A DNA stretch of 26,328 nt from DATIHQ01 sp035480535 (GCA_035480535.1 DATIHQ010000055.1:1-26328), one strand, 5' to 3'. Shown: positions 1 to 7,148, counted from the first letter of the stretch. Program-made: numbers and translations. The notes: generated by a model from the letters alone, not told the origin.

Positions 1-13
1 AATAACCCTGCCC

Positions 14-712
14 TTATAATGTAAGAACTGTACCGGTGCCGATTTTACAAAAGTGATCCCGATAGGCTTCTTGAAATTGGGCTATGGCTGCATCCCCGGA
101 GCAGTGGCAGGGAGCCACCCTATCCACTTCCATGGACTTCAGTTTGTCGATTATTTTGGTCACAGATTGCCGGCTTTTTCTAAAAAGGTGGAACCCTCCT
201 AAGACAAGATAAATAGGCTTCCCTAACCGATCTTTGGCAGCTTCTAGAAGGTTGACAATCCCTGGATGAGCACAGCCTGTGATAACAACAAGCCCTTTTT
301 CCGTTTGAACGATGAGCGCTTGCTCATAAAGGAAAAATCCCCCTTTCAAAACAAGGGAGTAAACTTGAGGGCCTATTTCAGCAAAATCGGCAACGATTTC
401 AGTTTGGACATGGGGTGGCAATCCCTTACATGGGAAGCCCTTTGGCAGAAAAAGACGAGTGCCCTCCTTGAGTTTCCCTAAAACTTCCAGGAACCCCGCG
501 ACGTGATCCGCGTGCTTATGAGAAAAAACGACATCGGTGATTTCATTCCATTGGATATTGAGTTTTTGAAGGTTTGAAAAGAAGGCTTCTTGATTTGCCC
601 CCGTATCAAAAAGGATTTTTCGATGGCCCAAATCGATCAAACAGGAAAATCCCCACCCCTCTTGCATGAGTTCATTTTCCCTCCGGTTGTCGTAAATCAC
701 TTTAATACTCAC
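14..712 (-). CDS. MBL-fold metallohydrolase (COG1237-like)
   Basis: A 232-residue metallo-beta-lactamase-fold protein, probably cytoplasmic because no signal peptide is visible. The metal-binding signature HxHxDH is complete at residues 65-70 (SHKHADH). It is followed by further metal-ligand candidates in TGCAHPG (His149), GGFH (His175) and PCHCSG (His203). The spacing and the GCAHPGI and PCHCSG blocks resemble the COG1237 branch, which contains archaeal pterin-type phosphoribosylaminobenzene enzymes. The substrate cannot be read from sequence. The ATG at 712 has GGAGAG about nine bases upstream. The gene is divergent from the small monooxygenase at 790 across 77 bases. The fold is confident; any specific reaction is not. 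Confidence 0.85.
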   Translation of the reverse strand: MSIKVIYDNRRENELMQEGWGFSCLIDLGHRKILFDTGANQEAFFSNLQKLNIQWNEITDVVFSHKHADHVAGFLEVLGKLKEGTRLFLPKGFPCKGLPPHVQTEIVADFAEIGPQVYSLVLKGGFFLYEQALIVQTEKGLVVITGCAHPGIVNLLEAAKDRLGKPIYLVLGGFHLFRKSRQSVTKIIDKLKSMEVDRVAPCHCSGDAAIAQFQEAYRDHFCKIGTGTVLTL

Positions 713-723
713 AAGCTCTCCAA

Positions 724-753
724 TTGACGCCAGCCCCTAGATTACCTTATCCT
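724..753 (+). promoter_or_regulatory. Predicted sigma-70/66-type promoter for the ABM-domain gene
   Basis: TTGACG at 724-729 and TATCCT at 748-753 are separated by 18 bases. This would place a transcription start near 760 and give a leader of about 30 bases before the ATG at 790. The -35 box is close to consensus and the -10 box matches 4 of 6 positions. This is a sequence prediction only. Confidence 0.4.
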
Positions 754-789
754 AACTTTGCCGAAAACCAATTAAATTGAAGGGAATTT

Positions 790-1104
790 ATGTCGCAAGT
801 TTTTGGGTCGGAAATCTTTTGCATCTCTTATTTTCATGCTAAGCCCCAGCACCGAGTCGAATTGATCCGGGAGCTGCTCAAGCTTCTGGAGCCTACACGG
901 GCTGAACCGGGCTGTATTTATTATGAATTATATTTGGATAACAAAGATCCAAACTATATCATTTTGCCATCAAAATTCATCAATCTAAAAGCGCTGGACG
1001 AGCATGACAAAGAACCCTATATCGTCCGCTTTCTGGAAGGGCCGATGGTCAACTTTTGCGAAAAAGTAACCTGGAACGAGGCCCGCGAAATCAAGAAATT
1101 TTGA
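790..1104 (+). CDS. Antibiotic biosynthesis monooxygenase (ABM/YgiN-like) domain protein
   Basis: A 104-residue single-domain protein with the ABM ferredoxin-like fold pattern. A beta strand opens it (residues 8-15), then a helix in the RVELIRELLKLLEPTRAEPGC region, followed by CIYYELYLD and a C-terminal half with EHDKEPYIVRF. The E-P-G-C-x-x-Y-E-L block is typical of YgiN-type quinol monooxygenases and related small dimeric enzymes that act without a cofactor. Whether this copy oxidises quinols, or acts as a heme or stress protein, cannot be decided. GAAGGGA lies just upstream of the ATG. The gene is followed by a series of hairpins and is convergent with the gene ending at 1251. Confidence 0.8.
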   Translation: MSQVFGSEIFCISYFHAKPQHRVELIRELLKLLEPTRAEPGCIYYELYLDNKDPNYIILPSKFINLKALDEHDKEPYIVRFLEGPMVNFCEKVTWNEAREIKKF

Positions 1105-1123
1105 ACGGGCAGCTCGGCGCAAT

Positions 1124-1185
1124 CTCGGCCCTTTAGGGCCGAGTCAAGCGAGCTATCTGTCCATTTGCGGCAAGGAACTTGCCGC
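1124..1185. repeat. Two consecutive perfect stem-loops after the ABM gene
   Basis: CTCGGCCC (1124-1131) pairs with GGGCCGAG (1136-1143) around a four-base loop. GCGGCAAG (1167-1174) pairs with CTTGCCGC (1178-1185) around GAA. They sit in the convergent gap between the genes ending at 1104 and 1251, ahead of a third hairpin at 1206-1226. The first two lack a following T-tract, so they are not simple intrinsic terminators. Confidence 0.6.
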
Positions 1186-1205
1186 CCATTACCGGAGCGG
1201 AGAAT

Positions 1206-1238
1206 CTCCCTCCTTGCAGGAGGGAGTTCTTCAATTTT
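1206..1238 (+). terminator. Possible intrinsic terminator of the ABM gene
   Basis: CTCCCTCCT (1206-1214) and AGGAGGGAG (1218-1226) form a perfect 9-bp stem with a TGC loop. The stem is followed by the T-rich run TTCTTCAATTTT. It may work in both directions, since the opposing gene ends at 1251, but the T-rich side favours the plus strand. Roughly 100 bases separate it from the upstream stop codon. Confidence 0.45.
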
Positions 1239-1250
1239 GTAATCCCGCCC

Positions 1251-1844
1251 TTATAATCGCGAAATGGGGCCGACAATCTCAGCGTGTTTTTGGTTGAGCT
1301 GAGGATCTAAACTTAGCTTGATCAGATTATCAAATGTTGGATCCATCACATGTTCGAGAAACCACTGCGGGGTTTTATATTTTGGATGTTCATCCATAAT
1401 GTAGCGGGCGGTAAAAAGATTTCGGTCTTCTCTCTTCTCCAGCTCATTTGTGGCGATGAACTTGATTCCATCCGTTTTGAAAATAATCTTAAAGCTAGAG
1501 GCCGTTTCACAAGTCCAAACTCTTTGGAGCGCTTCGTGATCCCCTATTGTGATGACCCGTTTGAATCCCATCGGAAGTTCTTCTTTGAATTTACACCGAT
1601 CAATCGAAGGAACAATCCCCGTCGCATCTCGTGCCTTAATCTGTAGAGCCTTTCGAAATTTAGGGTAGAGTTCTTTAGGAATCTCTCGAATATAGGTCAC
1701 GCTAAAAAACCCATCCTTCTTCATTTGATCCACTTTTAAAGCCGTGTCTTCAATGGAATTTAGGGCAGACTCAAAGATTGCCGGGTCTTTGATTGGCTCT
1801 AAGGTTCTGTCGATGTGGGCAAAAACTTGGCTAGCAATGCTCAT
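1251..1844 (-). CDS. Conserved-looking hypothetical protein, coupled to rhodanese
   Basis: A 197-residue protein that I do not recognise. There is no signal peptide or membrane segment, and the composition is mixed alpha/beta and charged. A helical N-terminal third (residues 1-45) is followed by a strand-rich middle with MGFKRVITIGDHEALQRVW near residue 92-110, then PQWFLEHVMDP near residue 160. The start is clear: its ATG lies inside the last codons of the upstream rhodanese gene (14-base overlap), so translation is probably coupled. It is the last gene of a likely three-gene transcript starting upstream of 3142. Function unknown. Confidence 0.7.
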   Translation of the reverse strand: MSIASQVFAHIDRTLEPIKDPAIFESALNSIEDTALKVDQMKKDGFFSVTYIREIPKELYPKFRKALQIKARDATGIVPSIDRCKFKEELPMGFKRVITIGDHEALQRVWTCETASSFKIIFKTDGIKFIATNELEKREDRNLFTARYIMDEHPKYKTPQWFLEHVMDPTFDNLIKLSLDPQLNQKHAEIVGPISRL

Positions 1845-2166
1845 CTTGTTCCTTTAGGATTGGATGTCCTTGCTGGATCCATTCTTGGATCCCTTCGGCA
1901 TACTTAAGAACGAAGGGATAGCCCAATTCGTTGAGCCGGTGGATGAGCCTTCCGCTGGCGCCACATTCTGAGTGAGTGCAATAGACGACGATCAGGGAAT
2001 TCTTATTCAGGCGGGTCAATTGCTCAACGGGAGCGTCGTTAGGTAGCGATTGCGCGCCGGGAATTCTTTGCCCATCATCCCATTTAACACTCCTCGCATC
2101 CAAAAGGACAAAGGGAGTTTTCGATTCGATCAAGATCTTTAGTGTAGATGTGTCGATAATAGCCAT
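1831..2166 (-). CDS. Single-domain rhodanese-like sulfurtransferase
   Basis: A 111-residue stand-alone rhodanese fold. The N-terminal ILIES...FVLLDAR block is followed by the IPGAQSLPN motif. The active-site loop is in VVYCTHSECGASGRL, with a candidate catalytic Cys at about residue 63 and a second Cys five residues later. The C-terminal half contains GYPFVLKYAEGIQEWIQQGHP, the usual end of the domain. Family members transfer sulfane sulfur through a persulfide on the cysteine; the acceptor here is unknown. The start lies one base after the stop of the SIM-motif gene. Its end overlaps the next gene by 14 bases, so it is the middle cistron of a tight operon. Confidence 0.85.
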   Translation of the reverse strand: MAIIDTSTLKILIESKTPFVLLDARSVKWDDGQRIPGAQSLPNDAPVEQLTRLNKNSLIVVYCTHSECGASGRLIHRLNELGYPFVLKYAEGIQEWIQQGHPILKEQDEHC

Positions 2167-2167
2167 A

Positions 2168-3142
2168 TTACTTTCCCCCTTTTAGAAGACTTTGTTCATG
2201 CAGAGCTTGCGAAAGAGATGTGTCGATTGCCTCAAGGAGATTCTTATCATCCATAAAAGGCTGCTCTTTTGCCTTTTTTAAGAACTCGATGTAGTCGTCA
2301 TTCCGGCCTATTTTCTGGAACTCCAAAGCCATGTAGTAATAAAGCGGCGCTCTGACAGAAGGGGAATTTGCAATGCCAAAGGGTCGATCTAGACAAAGCA
2401 AAGCCAGCGTCACATCGCTCACAGAGCTTTCATCTTCTGGATTGTTCCTGCGGAGGTACAAAACGGCCGCAAGGGAAAGAATATAAGTCGGCCAAGGGGA
2501 CGGAGGGTTTGTCAGATCCATTTTATGTAGGAAATGAATCGCTTTATCGAGCTTTCTTTTGGCTGTATCGGCTTGCTTTTGTTCTTTATAAGCAAGATGT
2601 TCATAGGCGTAGCACTGCGCACATCGAAACCAATAGTGTGCCTTTACACTCGGTTCGATTCCAGGACCCTCTACCGTCCTGTGAAATCCTTTCAATGCGC
2701 TGAAATGTCCATGGATTTTCTCCAGGGCTGGAAGTTGCCCATCCGTGGGAAAAGTCCTCACTGTGGATAAATAACCTATTAAATCTTTCACTGGATCTGA
2801 ACTCTCAGCAGGCCCACTTGTATAAAGATCTTCTTCAAGCTCTATTTTAATAGATCCAGCCCCTTGAGAACTGCTTGAGCTAGATGAACCACTAGAGGTG
2901 TCTCGTGTGAGATCGATCACTTCTCGGCTCCCCATCGGTTTCGCAACAGCAGCAGCGGCGGTAGAAGTCGGATAGAGATTTACAGGAGATCCAGCAGTCG
3001 CCCTTCTTTTATGGGGTGCAGAAGGAGAGATTCTTCTGGAATAGGTTACGTATTTTTTGGAATCTTCTTTCTCTGAGGCTCGTGTCTCTTGGCTCTCTGT
3101 TAATTGAAAATACAAACGTTTTGTAGGTGGTGTAGTAGCCAT
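2168..3142 (-). CDS. Candidate effector: disordered N-terminus with SUMO-interacting motif plus helical domain
   Basis: A 324-residue protein in two parts. Residues 1-110 look disordered, rich in Ser, Thr, Ala and charge, with a basic KRR patch at 45-47. Residues 75-79 read VIDLT, the canonical eukaryotic SUMO-interacting motif. It is preceded by Glu and followed by a run of serines (about 83-92) and then an acidic stretch with IKIELEED at 98-105, which could be a second hydrophobic-acidic SIM. Residues 115-324 are helical with TPR-like spacing (KAHYWFRCAQCYAYEHLA, LYYYMALEFQKIGR). No secretion signal is recognisable. GGAGA sits seven bases before the ATG. It is the first gene of an operon with rhodanese and an unknown protein. 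The gene is certain; the effector role is inference. Confidence 0.75.
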   Translation of the reverse strand: MATTPPTKRLYFQLTESQETRASEKEDSKKYVTYSRRISPSAPHKRRATAGSPVNLYPTSTAAAAVAKPMGSREVIDLTRDTSSGSSSSSSSQGAGSIKIELEEDLYTSGPAESSDPVKDLIGYLSTVRTFPTDGQLPALEKIHGHFSALKGFHRTVEGPGIEPSVKAHYWFRCAQCYAYEHLAYKEQKQADTAKRKLDKAIHFLHKMDLTNPPSPWPTYILSLAAVLYLRRNNPEDESSVSDVTLALLCLDRPFGIANSPSVRAPLYYYMALEFQKIGRNDDYIEFLKKAKEQPFMDDKNLLEAIDTSLSQALHEQSLLKGGK

Positions 3143-3166
3143 TGTTTTCTCCTATTAATTGCAGAT

Positions 3167-3195
3167 AGTTTAGCAAGAAAAGTAATAAAGATCAA
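3167..3195 (-). promoter_or_regulatory. Predicted promoter of the SIM-protein/rhodanese operon
   Basis: Read on the minus strand, TTGATC (3190-3195) and TAAACT (3167-3172) are separated by 17 bases. The predicted start would fall about 15-20 bases upstream of the ATG at 3142, just ahead of a GGAGA ribosome-binding site. The surrounding sequence is AT-rich. Sequence prediction only. Confidence 0.4.
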
Positions 3196-3215
3196 TTAAA
3201 TCTTTCAAATAAATT

Positions 3216-4859
3216 CTATGTTGATATTGGCTGAGTCTTAAGGAGTTTTATGGCCTCGGCGTTTCCGCCCTGTGCTGCTTTTTCAATGTGCGACCAACCA
3301 TATTTAGACTCCTTACCAAAAAATTCAAACCATGCCCTACCAAGAGCTAATTCAGCCTGGGGAAGAAATTCTTTCGCTGGAGAATATCCCTTAGCTGCGA
3401 GTTCTTCGACGATCTTAAGGCCGTCCCTTGGGTCGCTGGGATAAGAATTCAAACGCTTCTTTAAATAGCTCTTTGCAAGCTCGAGTTCGGCTTTTTTGAG
3501 CCCCCCTTCAGCTGCAAAGGAGAGGATCTGAGTGCGCTCTTCTACTTTCACTCCCTTCTGCTTTTCAGCATAAAACAGCCTAAGCCAAGTGGAGGGAACT
3601 GAAACCCCCAATCCTCTGGCCTTCCATAACTCCTCTTCGGCCGTTTTCAGATCTCCTTTCGTCAAAGAATCAAGGGCACTGGAACAGAAAAAATTCCCCC
3701 TTCGATCCCTACCGATTTCCAGGTCCACGCAACTTTTATAGAGCAATTTTACATAGGGATGATCCTTTTTCCCTCCCCAACCCATTTCGTTGAGAACTCC
3801 AAGGTAGTATTTACCGAGTTTGAAAGGTGAATTTGGATCGGAATTGACATTCGCGAATAGGGAATAGAGATCGGAACGGGCTTTGCTGTATTCTCCTTTT
3901 TCAAATGCAATCAAACCTTGAATATAAGGAGAATTGTTTTCCCGAATCCATTCCTGATCTTCTGGAATCCAGTTCTTGTGCATAAAATAGACACAGAGAT
4001 TTTTTGCCCAAACAGAATCAGATTCCTTTAATAGGCCAATGATTTCTTCATCTTTTTCCTGCCGATCGATCACCCATTCGCCCAATTTCAAAATGGCTTC
4101 TTCATTCCCACCTTTGGCCGCATTTTTATAATATTGGATGGCTTCATCTAGATTTCCGTCCGACTCACGCATAGCCCCATATTTGAAATTAGCATCGGGA
4201 TCTCCTTGTTCGGCCGCTAGGAAAAAAGAATTATAAGCTTTGACTCCATCGCCACCATTGCGTTGACGGATCAATGCAGAAAGATAGGGATCATCTCCAG
4301 TTAGGAGGCTCTCTTCATAGGAAAAGGAACCATTGGCCGGGATCTCTTCTCGACCTCCTTTATGATAGATGGTTCCTCCAGAGAAACCTCCTCTAAACTC
4401 CATGAGCAGCCGATCGCCCTTAGGATACAATGAACAGGTACGAGGGCAAAAAGGAGGCGCGATCACCGTCAGTCCTGTTTTTCGAGCTAGAGACTCGGCG
4501 AATCCTCTTGGAAAACCGACCTCACAGGAGAACCAATAGAGCGTGCCCGTCGGCGAAACGCGCCTAAAATGGTCTTTTCGAATGGATCGGATAGTATAAA
4601 TGCGGCCGGCTCCATCTTTGAATCCTAAACCACTGTAAGCCCCATGGGCCCAGAAAAACACTTTGTCGATCAGCCGGTTCGTTTTTTGATAGATCCTTTC
4701 TAGGGAAGATTCTATATCTAAAAACTGAAAATCTAAGAAAATCTCATGACCCGTTTTCTTTAAAACCCTTTTCATAATTTGGAATCTCTCTAACGAAGGG
4801 TCGAGAGCTCCGTTATGATCTACAGGAGAATTAAGAATTGCAGCTATTGGTTGTGACAT
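3216..4859 (-). CDS. CHAT/caspase-like (clan CD) domain protein with Sel1-type repeats
   Basis: A 547-residue protein from the ATG at 4859; a TTG three codons upstream is less likely. Numbered from that TTG, residues 8-135 follow the clan CD layout. Strand PIAAILNSP is followed by a helix, then FFWAHG (His75) after strand 3 and LYWFSCEVG (Cys115) after strand 4. Next comes RGFAESLARKTGLTVIAPP. His-Gly and Ser-Cys-Glu-x-Gly match the catalytic dyad context of CHAT, caspase and DUF4347 domains. From about residue 215 on there are Sel1/TPR-like helical repeats (AAEQGDPDANFKYG, AAKGGNEEAILKLG, AAEGGLKKAELELA, AAQGGNAEAIKLL). A promoter lies just upstream. A secreted or regulated protease is inferred. 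It could also be a degenerate non-catalytic fold. Confidence 0.75.
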   Translation of the reverse strand: MSQPIAAILNSPVDHNGALDPSLERFQIMKRVLKKTGHEIFLDFQFLDIESSLERIYQKTNRLIDKVFFWAHGAYSGLGFKDGAGRIYTIRSIRKDHFRRVSPTGTLYWFSCEVGFPRGFAESLARKTGLTVIAPPFCPRTCSLYPKGDRLLMEFRGGFSGGTIYHKGGREEIPANGSFSYEESLLTGDDPYLSALIRQRNGGDGVKAYNSFFLAAEQGDPDANFKYGAMRESDGNLDEAIQYYKNAAKGGNEEAILKLGEWVIDRQEKDEEIIGLLKESDSVWAKNLCVYFMHKNWIPEDQEWIRENNSPYIQGLIAFEKGEYSKARSDLYSLFANVNSDPNSPFKLGKYYLGVLNEMGWGGKKDHPYVKLLYKSCVDLEIGRDRRGNFFCSSALDSLTKGDLKTAEEELWKARGLGVSVPSTWLRLFYAEKQKGVKVEERTQILSFAAEGGLKKAELELAKSYLKKRLNSYPSDPRDGLKIVEELAAKGYSPAKEFLPQAELALGRAWFEFFGKESKYGWSHIEKAAQGGNAEAIKLLKTQPIST

Positions 4860-4891
4860 AATTACCAATAATTATACAATAATTCCTAATA

Positions 4892-4919
4892 ATTATAAAG
4901 ATTTTAATACTTACATCAA
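4892..4919 (-). promoter_or_regulatory. Predicted promoter of the CHAT-Sel1 gene
   Basis: On the minus strand, TTGATG (4914-4919) and a perfect TATAAT (4892-4897) are 16 bases apart. A second TATAAT-like box occurs nearer the gene (about 4873-4878). The start codon at 4859 has no convincing Shine-Dalgarno sequence, so the leader would be short, roughly 25 bases or less. Confidence 0.5.
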
Positions 4920-4950
4920 ACTAACTATTAACCGACTTATTCTCAGTCTC

Positions 4951-5931
4951 TTAAGCCAGAACTTCTTCAATAGCGGAGAGAATCCTCTCTTTGTTGGGGA
5001 TAGAGGCTTGTTCGAGGGGCTTGGAGTAGGGAAGGGGGGTCTCCCGCTGGCAGACGCGGAGGAGGGGGGCGTCGAGATCGTCAAAGCAGTGCTCCTGGAT
5101 CTGGAAGCCGATTTCAGCGGAAATGCCGGCAAAGATGTGCCCTTCCTCAACGAGGACGGCGCGGTGGGTTTTGCGCACGGAGGCGAGGATGGTGGGGAGA
5201 TCGAGGGGCTTGACGGTGCGGAGGTCGATGATTTCCACTTGGATGCCCTTTTTAGCTAGTTCATCGGCTGCGGCGCGGCAGTGTTTTAGCATGCGCGAAT
5301 AGGAGATGAGCGTGACATCTTTGCCTTCGCGAATTACTTTTGCCTGGCCAATGGGGACGAGATATTCTTCCGTTGGGATCTCCATTTTGTCGCCGTAGTC
5401 GAGCTCGTTTTCGAGGAAGATCACCGGGTTGTTGCAGCGGATGGCAGACTTTAAGAGCCCTTTTGCATCGTAGGCATTGCTGGGGGCGATGACGATGAAG
5501 CCAGGGAGATTGCCATAGATCGCCTCGACGCAGTGGGAGTGTTGGCAGGAAACTTGGGCCGCGGCGCCATTGGGGCCGCGGAAAACAACGGGAACTTTAA
5601 AACGGCCGCCCGACATGTAGTAGGCTTTGCACGCATTGGAAATCAGCTGATCGGCTGCGACAAAGGAGAAGTTCCAGCTCATGAATTCAATGATGGGGCG
5701 AAGACCCGTTTGCGCCGCGCCAATCGCTATCCCCGCAAATCCATTCTCTGAAATGGGCGTATCGATCACTCGTTCCGGTCCCCACTTATCGAGCATTCCC
5801 TTCGTGACTTTATAGGCGCCATTGTATTCGGCAACCTCTTCTCCCATGATGAAAACGCGGGAGTCGCGGGTCATCTCTTCATCCATGGCCTGCCGCAGCG
5901 CTTCGCGGAGTTCGATGATCTGTTTACCCAT
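4951..5931 (-). CDS. pdhB: Pyruvate dehydrogenase E1 component, beta subunit
   Basis: A 326-residue transketolase-type beta subunit of the pyruvate dehydrogenase complex. With the alpha subunit and thiamine diphosphate it decarboxylates pyruvate and passes the acetyl group to E2 lipoate. The N-terminal half has MGEEVAEYNGAYKVTKG and DTPISENGFAGIAIGAA, the cofactor-facing blocks of the family. The middle has RGPNGAAAQVSCQHSH. The C-terminal transketolase domain carries DLRTVKPLD and VEEGH. The start at 5931 (MGKQIIEL) is chosen over an upstream Met because it gives a normal family N-terminus. It also overlaps the end of the alpha gene by eight bases, indicating coupling. No E2 gene follows; the next gene downstream is the CHAT-Sel1 protein. 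Confidence 0.95.
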   Translation of the reverse strand: MGKQIIELREALRQAMDEEMTRDSRVFIMGEEVAEYNGAYKVTKGMLDKWGPERVIDTPISENGFAGIAIGAAQTGLRPIIEFMSWNFSFVAADQLISNACKAYYMSGGRFKVPVVFRGPNGAAAQVSCQHSHCVEAIYGNLPGFIVIAPSNAYDAKGLLKSAIRCNNPVIFLENELDYGDKMEIPTEEYLVPIGQAKVIREGKDVTLISYSRMLKHCRAAADELAKKGIQVEIIDLRTVKPLDLPTILASVRKTHRAVLVEEGHIFAGISAEIGFQIQEHCFDDLDAPLLRVCQRETPLPYSKPLEQASIPNKERILSAIEEVLA

Positions 5932-6955
5932 TTTTTTCCTTTGGGGCAAATACGCCCTCTTCGAGAGTGATGGGATCGGGCCAGGGACTTTCATCTGCGA
6001 ATTTCATCGCATCGAGAACAATTTGTTTTTGTTCTTTATCCATTTCTTGAAATTGCTCTTCGGTGAGCATCTGATGTTCAAAGAGCGCATTGCGCAGGAT
6101 GAGAATTGGGTCTTGCTTTTCCATCACTTCGCGGAGTTCTTCTTTGGTTCGATAGAGAGCGGGATCTGAAATCGAATGGCCGCGGAATCTCTCTGTCAGC
6201 ACTTCGATGAGTACGGGGCGCCCCGTTTCAACCACTTCTTTCAGCGCCGCTTTAAATCCCGCATAGCAGTTGAAAAAATCAGAGCCATCCAGAGTGAAGG
6301 ATTTCATGTTATAGGCAGGCGCCATCTTTTCTGCGATCGGCTGGATGCAAACGGCGCGGCTAACGGCCGTTCCCATTCCCCACTGGTTATTTTCGATCAC
6401 ATAAAGACAAGGCAAGTCCCATAAAGAAGCCATATTGAGCGATTCGTGAAAGGCTCCCTGAACGACAGCCCCCTCTCCCAGAAAACAAAATGACACAAGC
6501 CCTTTTTGCTTGAGATATTTAATCGTAAAAGCAGCCCCCGTCGCGATCGGCACATGTCCCCCGACAATGGCCAAGCCCCCCAGCATATGATCGGCGTACA
6601 AGTGCATCGATCCGCCTCGCCCGCCTGCCGCCCCCGTCGTTCGGCCATAAAGTTCAGCCATCGCCTCTCGCGGCGTTGTCCCCAAAAGCAAAGCCAGGGC
6701 GTGGCATCTATAAGTCGTTGTGTACCAGTGCTTTGTGCCAGCAGCCGCCACGCAAGCCACTTGAATGGCCTCTTGGCCGGTGTAAGAATGATAAAATCCC
6801 CCCACCTTCCCCTGCTGATAAGCGGCTTCTCCCCGAATCTCAAAATTCCGGATGAGGAGCATCTCTTTCAATGCGTTAAGGAGCTTTTCTCTGCCTAATT
6901 CAGCGATGATTTTCTTCCGATCGCTGGGAAAGAAATGATACGCGTTTTTACTCAT
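5924..6955 (-). CDS. pdhA: Pyruvate dehydrogenase E1 component, alpha subunit
   Basis: A 343-residue alpha subunit starting at MSKNAYHF, with GGGGAAG upstream of the ATG. The thiamine-diphosphate motif begins at GEGA (about 160-163) and ends at ENN (188-190), with HESLNMA and LP between. The usual GDG is GEG here, a conservative change at the metal-binding position. The loop RFRGHSISDP (about 256-265) is the conserved E1-alpha phosphorylation-loop region. GRTTGAAGGRGGSMH is also family-typical. The reading frame stays open upstream to 7198, but that extension merely translates the GC-rich palindrome at 7021-7104 and is rejected. It forms an operon with pdhB (8-base overlap) and possibly with the small lipoprotein gene upstream. 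Confidence 0.95.
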   Translation of the reverse strand: MSKNAYHFFPSDRKKIIAELGREKLLNALKEMLLIRNFEIRGEAAYQQGKVGGFYHSYTGQEAIQVACVAAAGTKHWYTTTYRCHALALLLGTTPREAMAELYGRTTGAAGGRGGSMHLYADHMLGGLAIVGGHVPIATGAAFTIKYLKQKGLVSFCFLGEGAVVQGAFHESLNMASLWDLPCLYVIENNQWGMGTAVSRAVCIQPIAEKMAPAYNMKSFTLDGSDFFNCYAGFKAALKEVVETGRPVLIEVLTERFRGHSISDPALYRTKEELREVMEKQDPILILRNALFEHQMLTEEQFQEMDKEQKQIVLDAMKFADESPWPDPITLEEGVFAPKEKNG

Positions 6956-7020
6956 CCAAGCTTCCCCGGGTCCATCCTCAGAATATCCCAAATTTGGCCG
7001 GTTGTCAAGGGAGTTGCTTT

Positions 7021-7104
7021 CGAGCCCGAGCCCGCGTGCGAGCCCGAGCCCGATCTCAGCGCTCTCACAAATCGGGTACGCACGCGGGCTCGGGCTCGGG
7101 CTCG
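7021..7104. repeat. GAGCCC palindromic element, copy A
   Basis: A GC-rich palindrome between the lipoprotein gene and pdhA. The arm 7021-7040 is perfectly complementary to 7079-7098 (20 bp). An extra GGCTCG unit follows, and an inner CCCGAT/ATCGGG stem lies at 7049-7054 and 7071-7076. The first 34 bases are identical to the reverse complement of the element at 11067-11144. The CACAAATCG block is shared, while an 11-base core differs. In the pdhA messenger it would form a very stable stem-loop, possibly a processing or stability element. Confidence 0.85.
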
Positions 7105-7148
7105 AAAAATCTTGAGCTTTCTGCTCTAGCATTTTTATTTGCACCTGC

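Noticed and set aside
10..1257. GCCCTTATAAT present at 10-20 and 1247-1257, at the ends of two minus-strand genes
   Set aside because: Eleven bases overlapping a Leu-stop codon pair; the flanks do not extend the match enough to call a repeat.
2640..2668. tRNA T-arm-like GGTTCGATTCC on the plus strand
   Set aside because: The flanking bases do not form a five-bp T-stem, no acceptor or anticodon arm can be built, and the site lies inside the SIM-protein gene.
4860..4868. TTG start three codons upstream for the CHAT-Sel1 gene
   Set aside because: No ribosome-binding site supports it, and ATG at 4859 is the stronger start codon.
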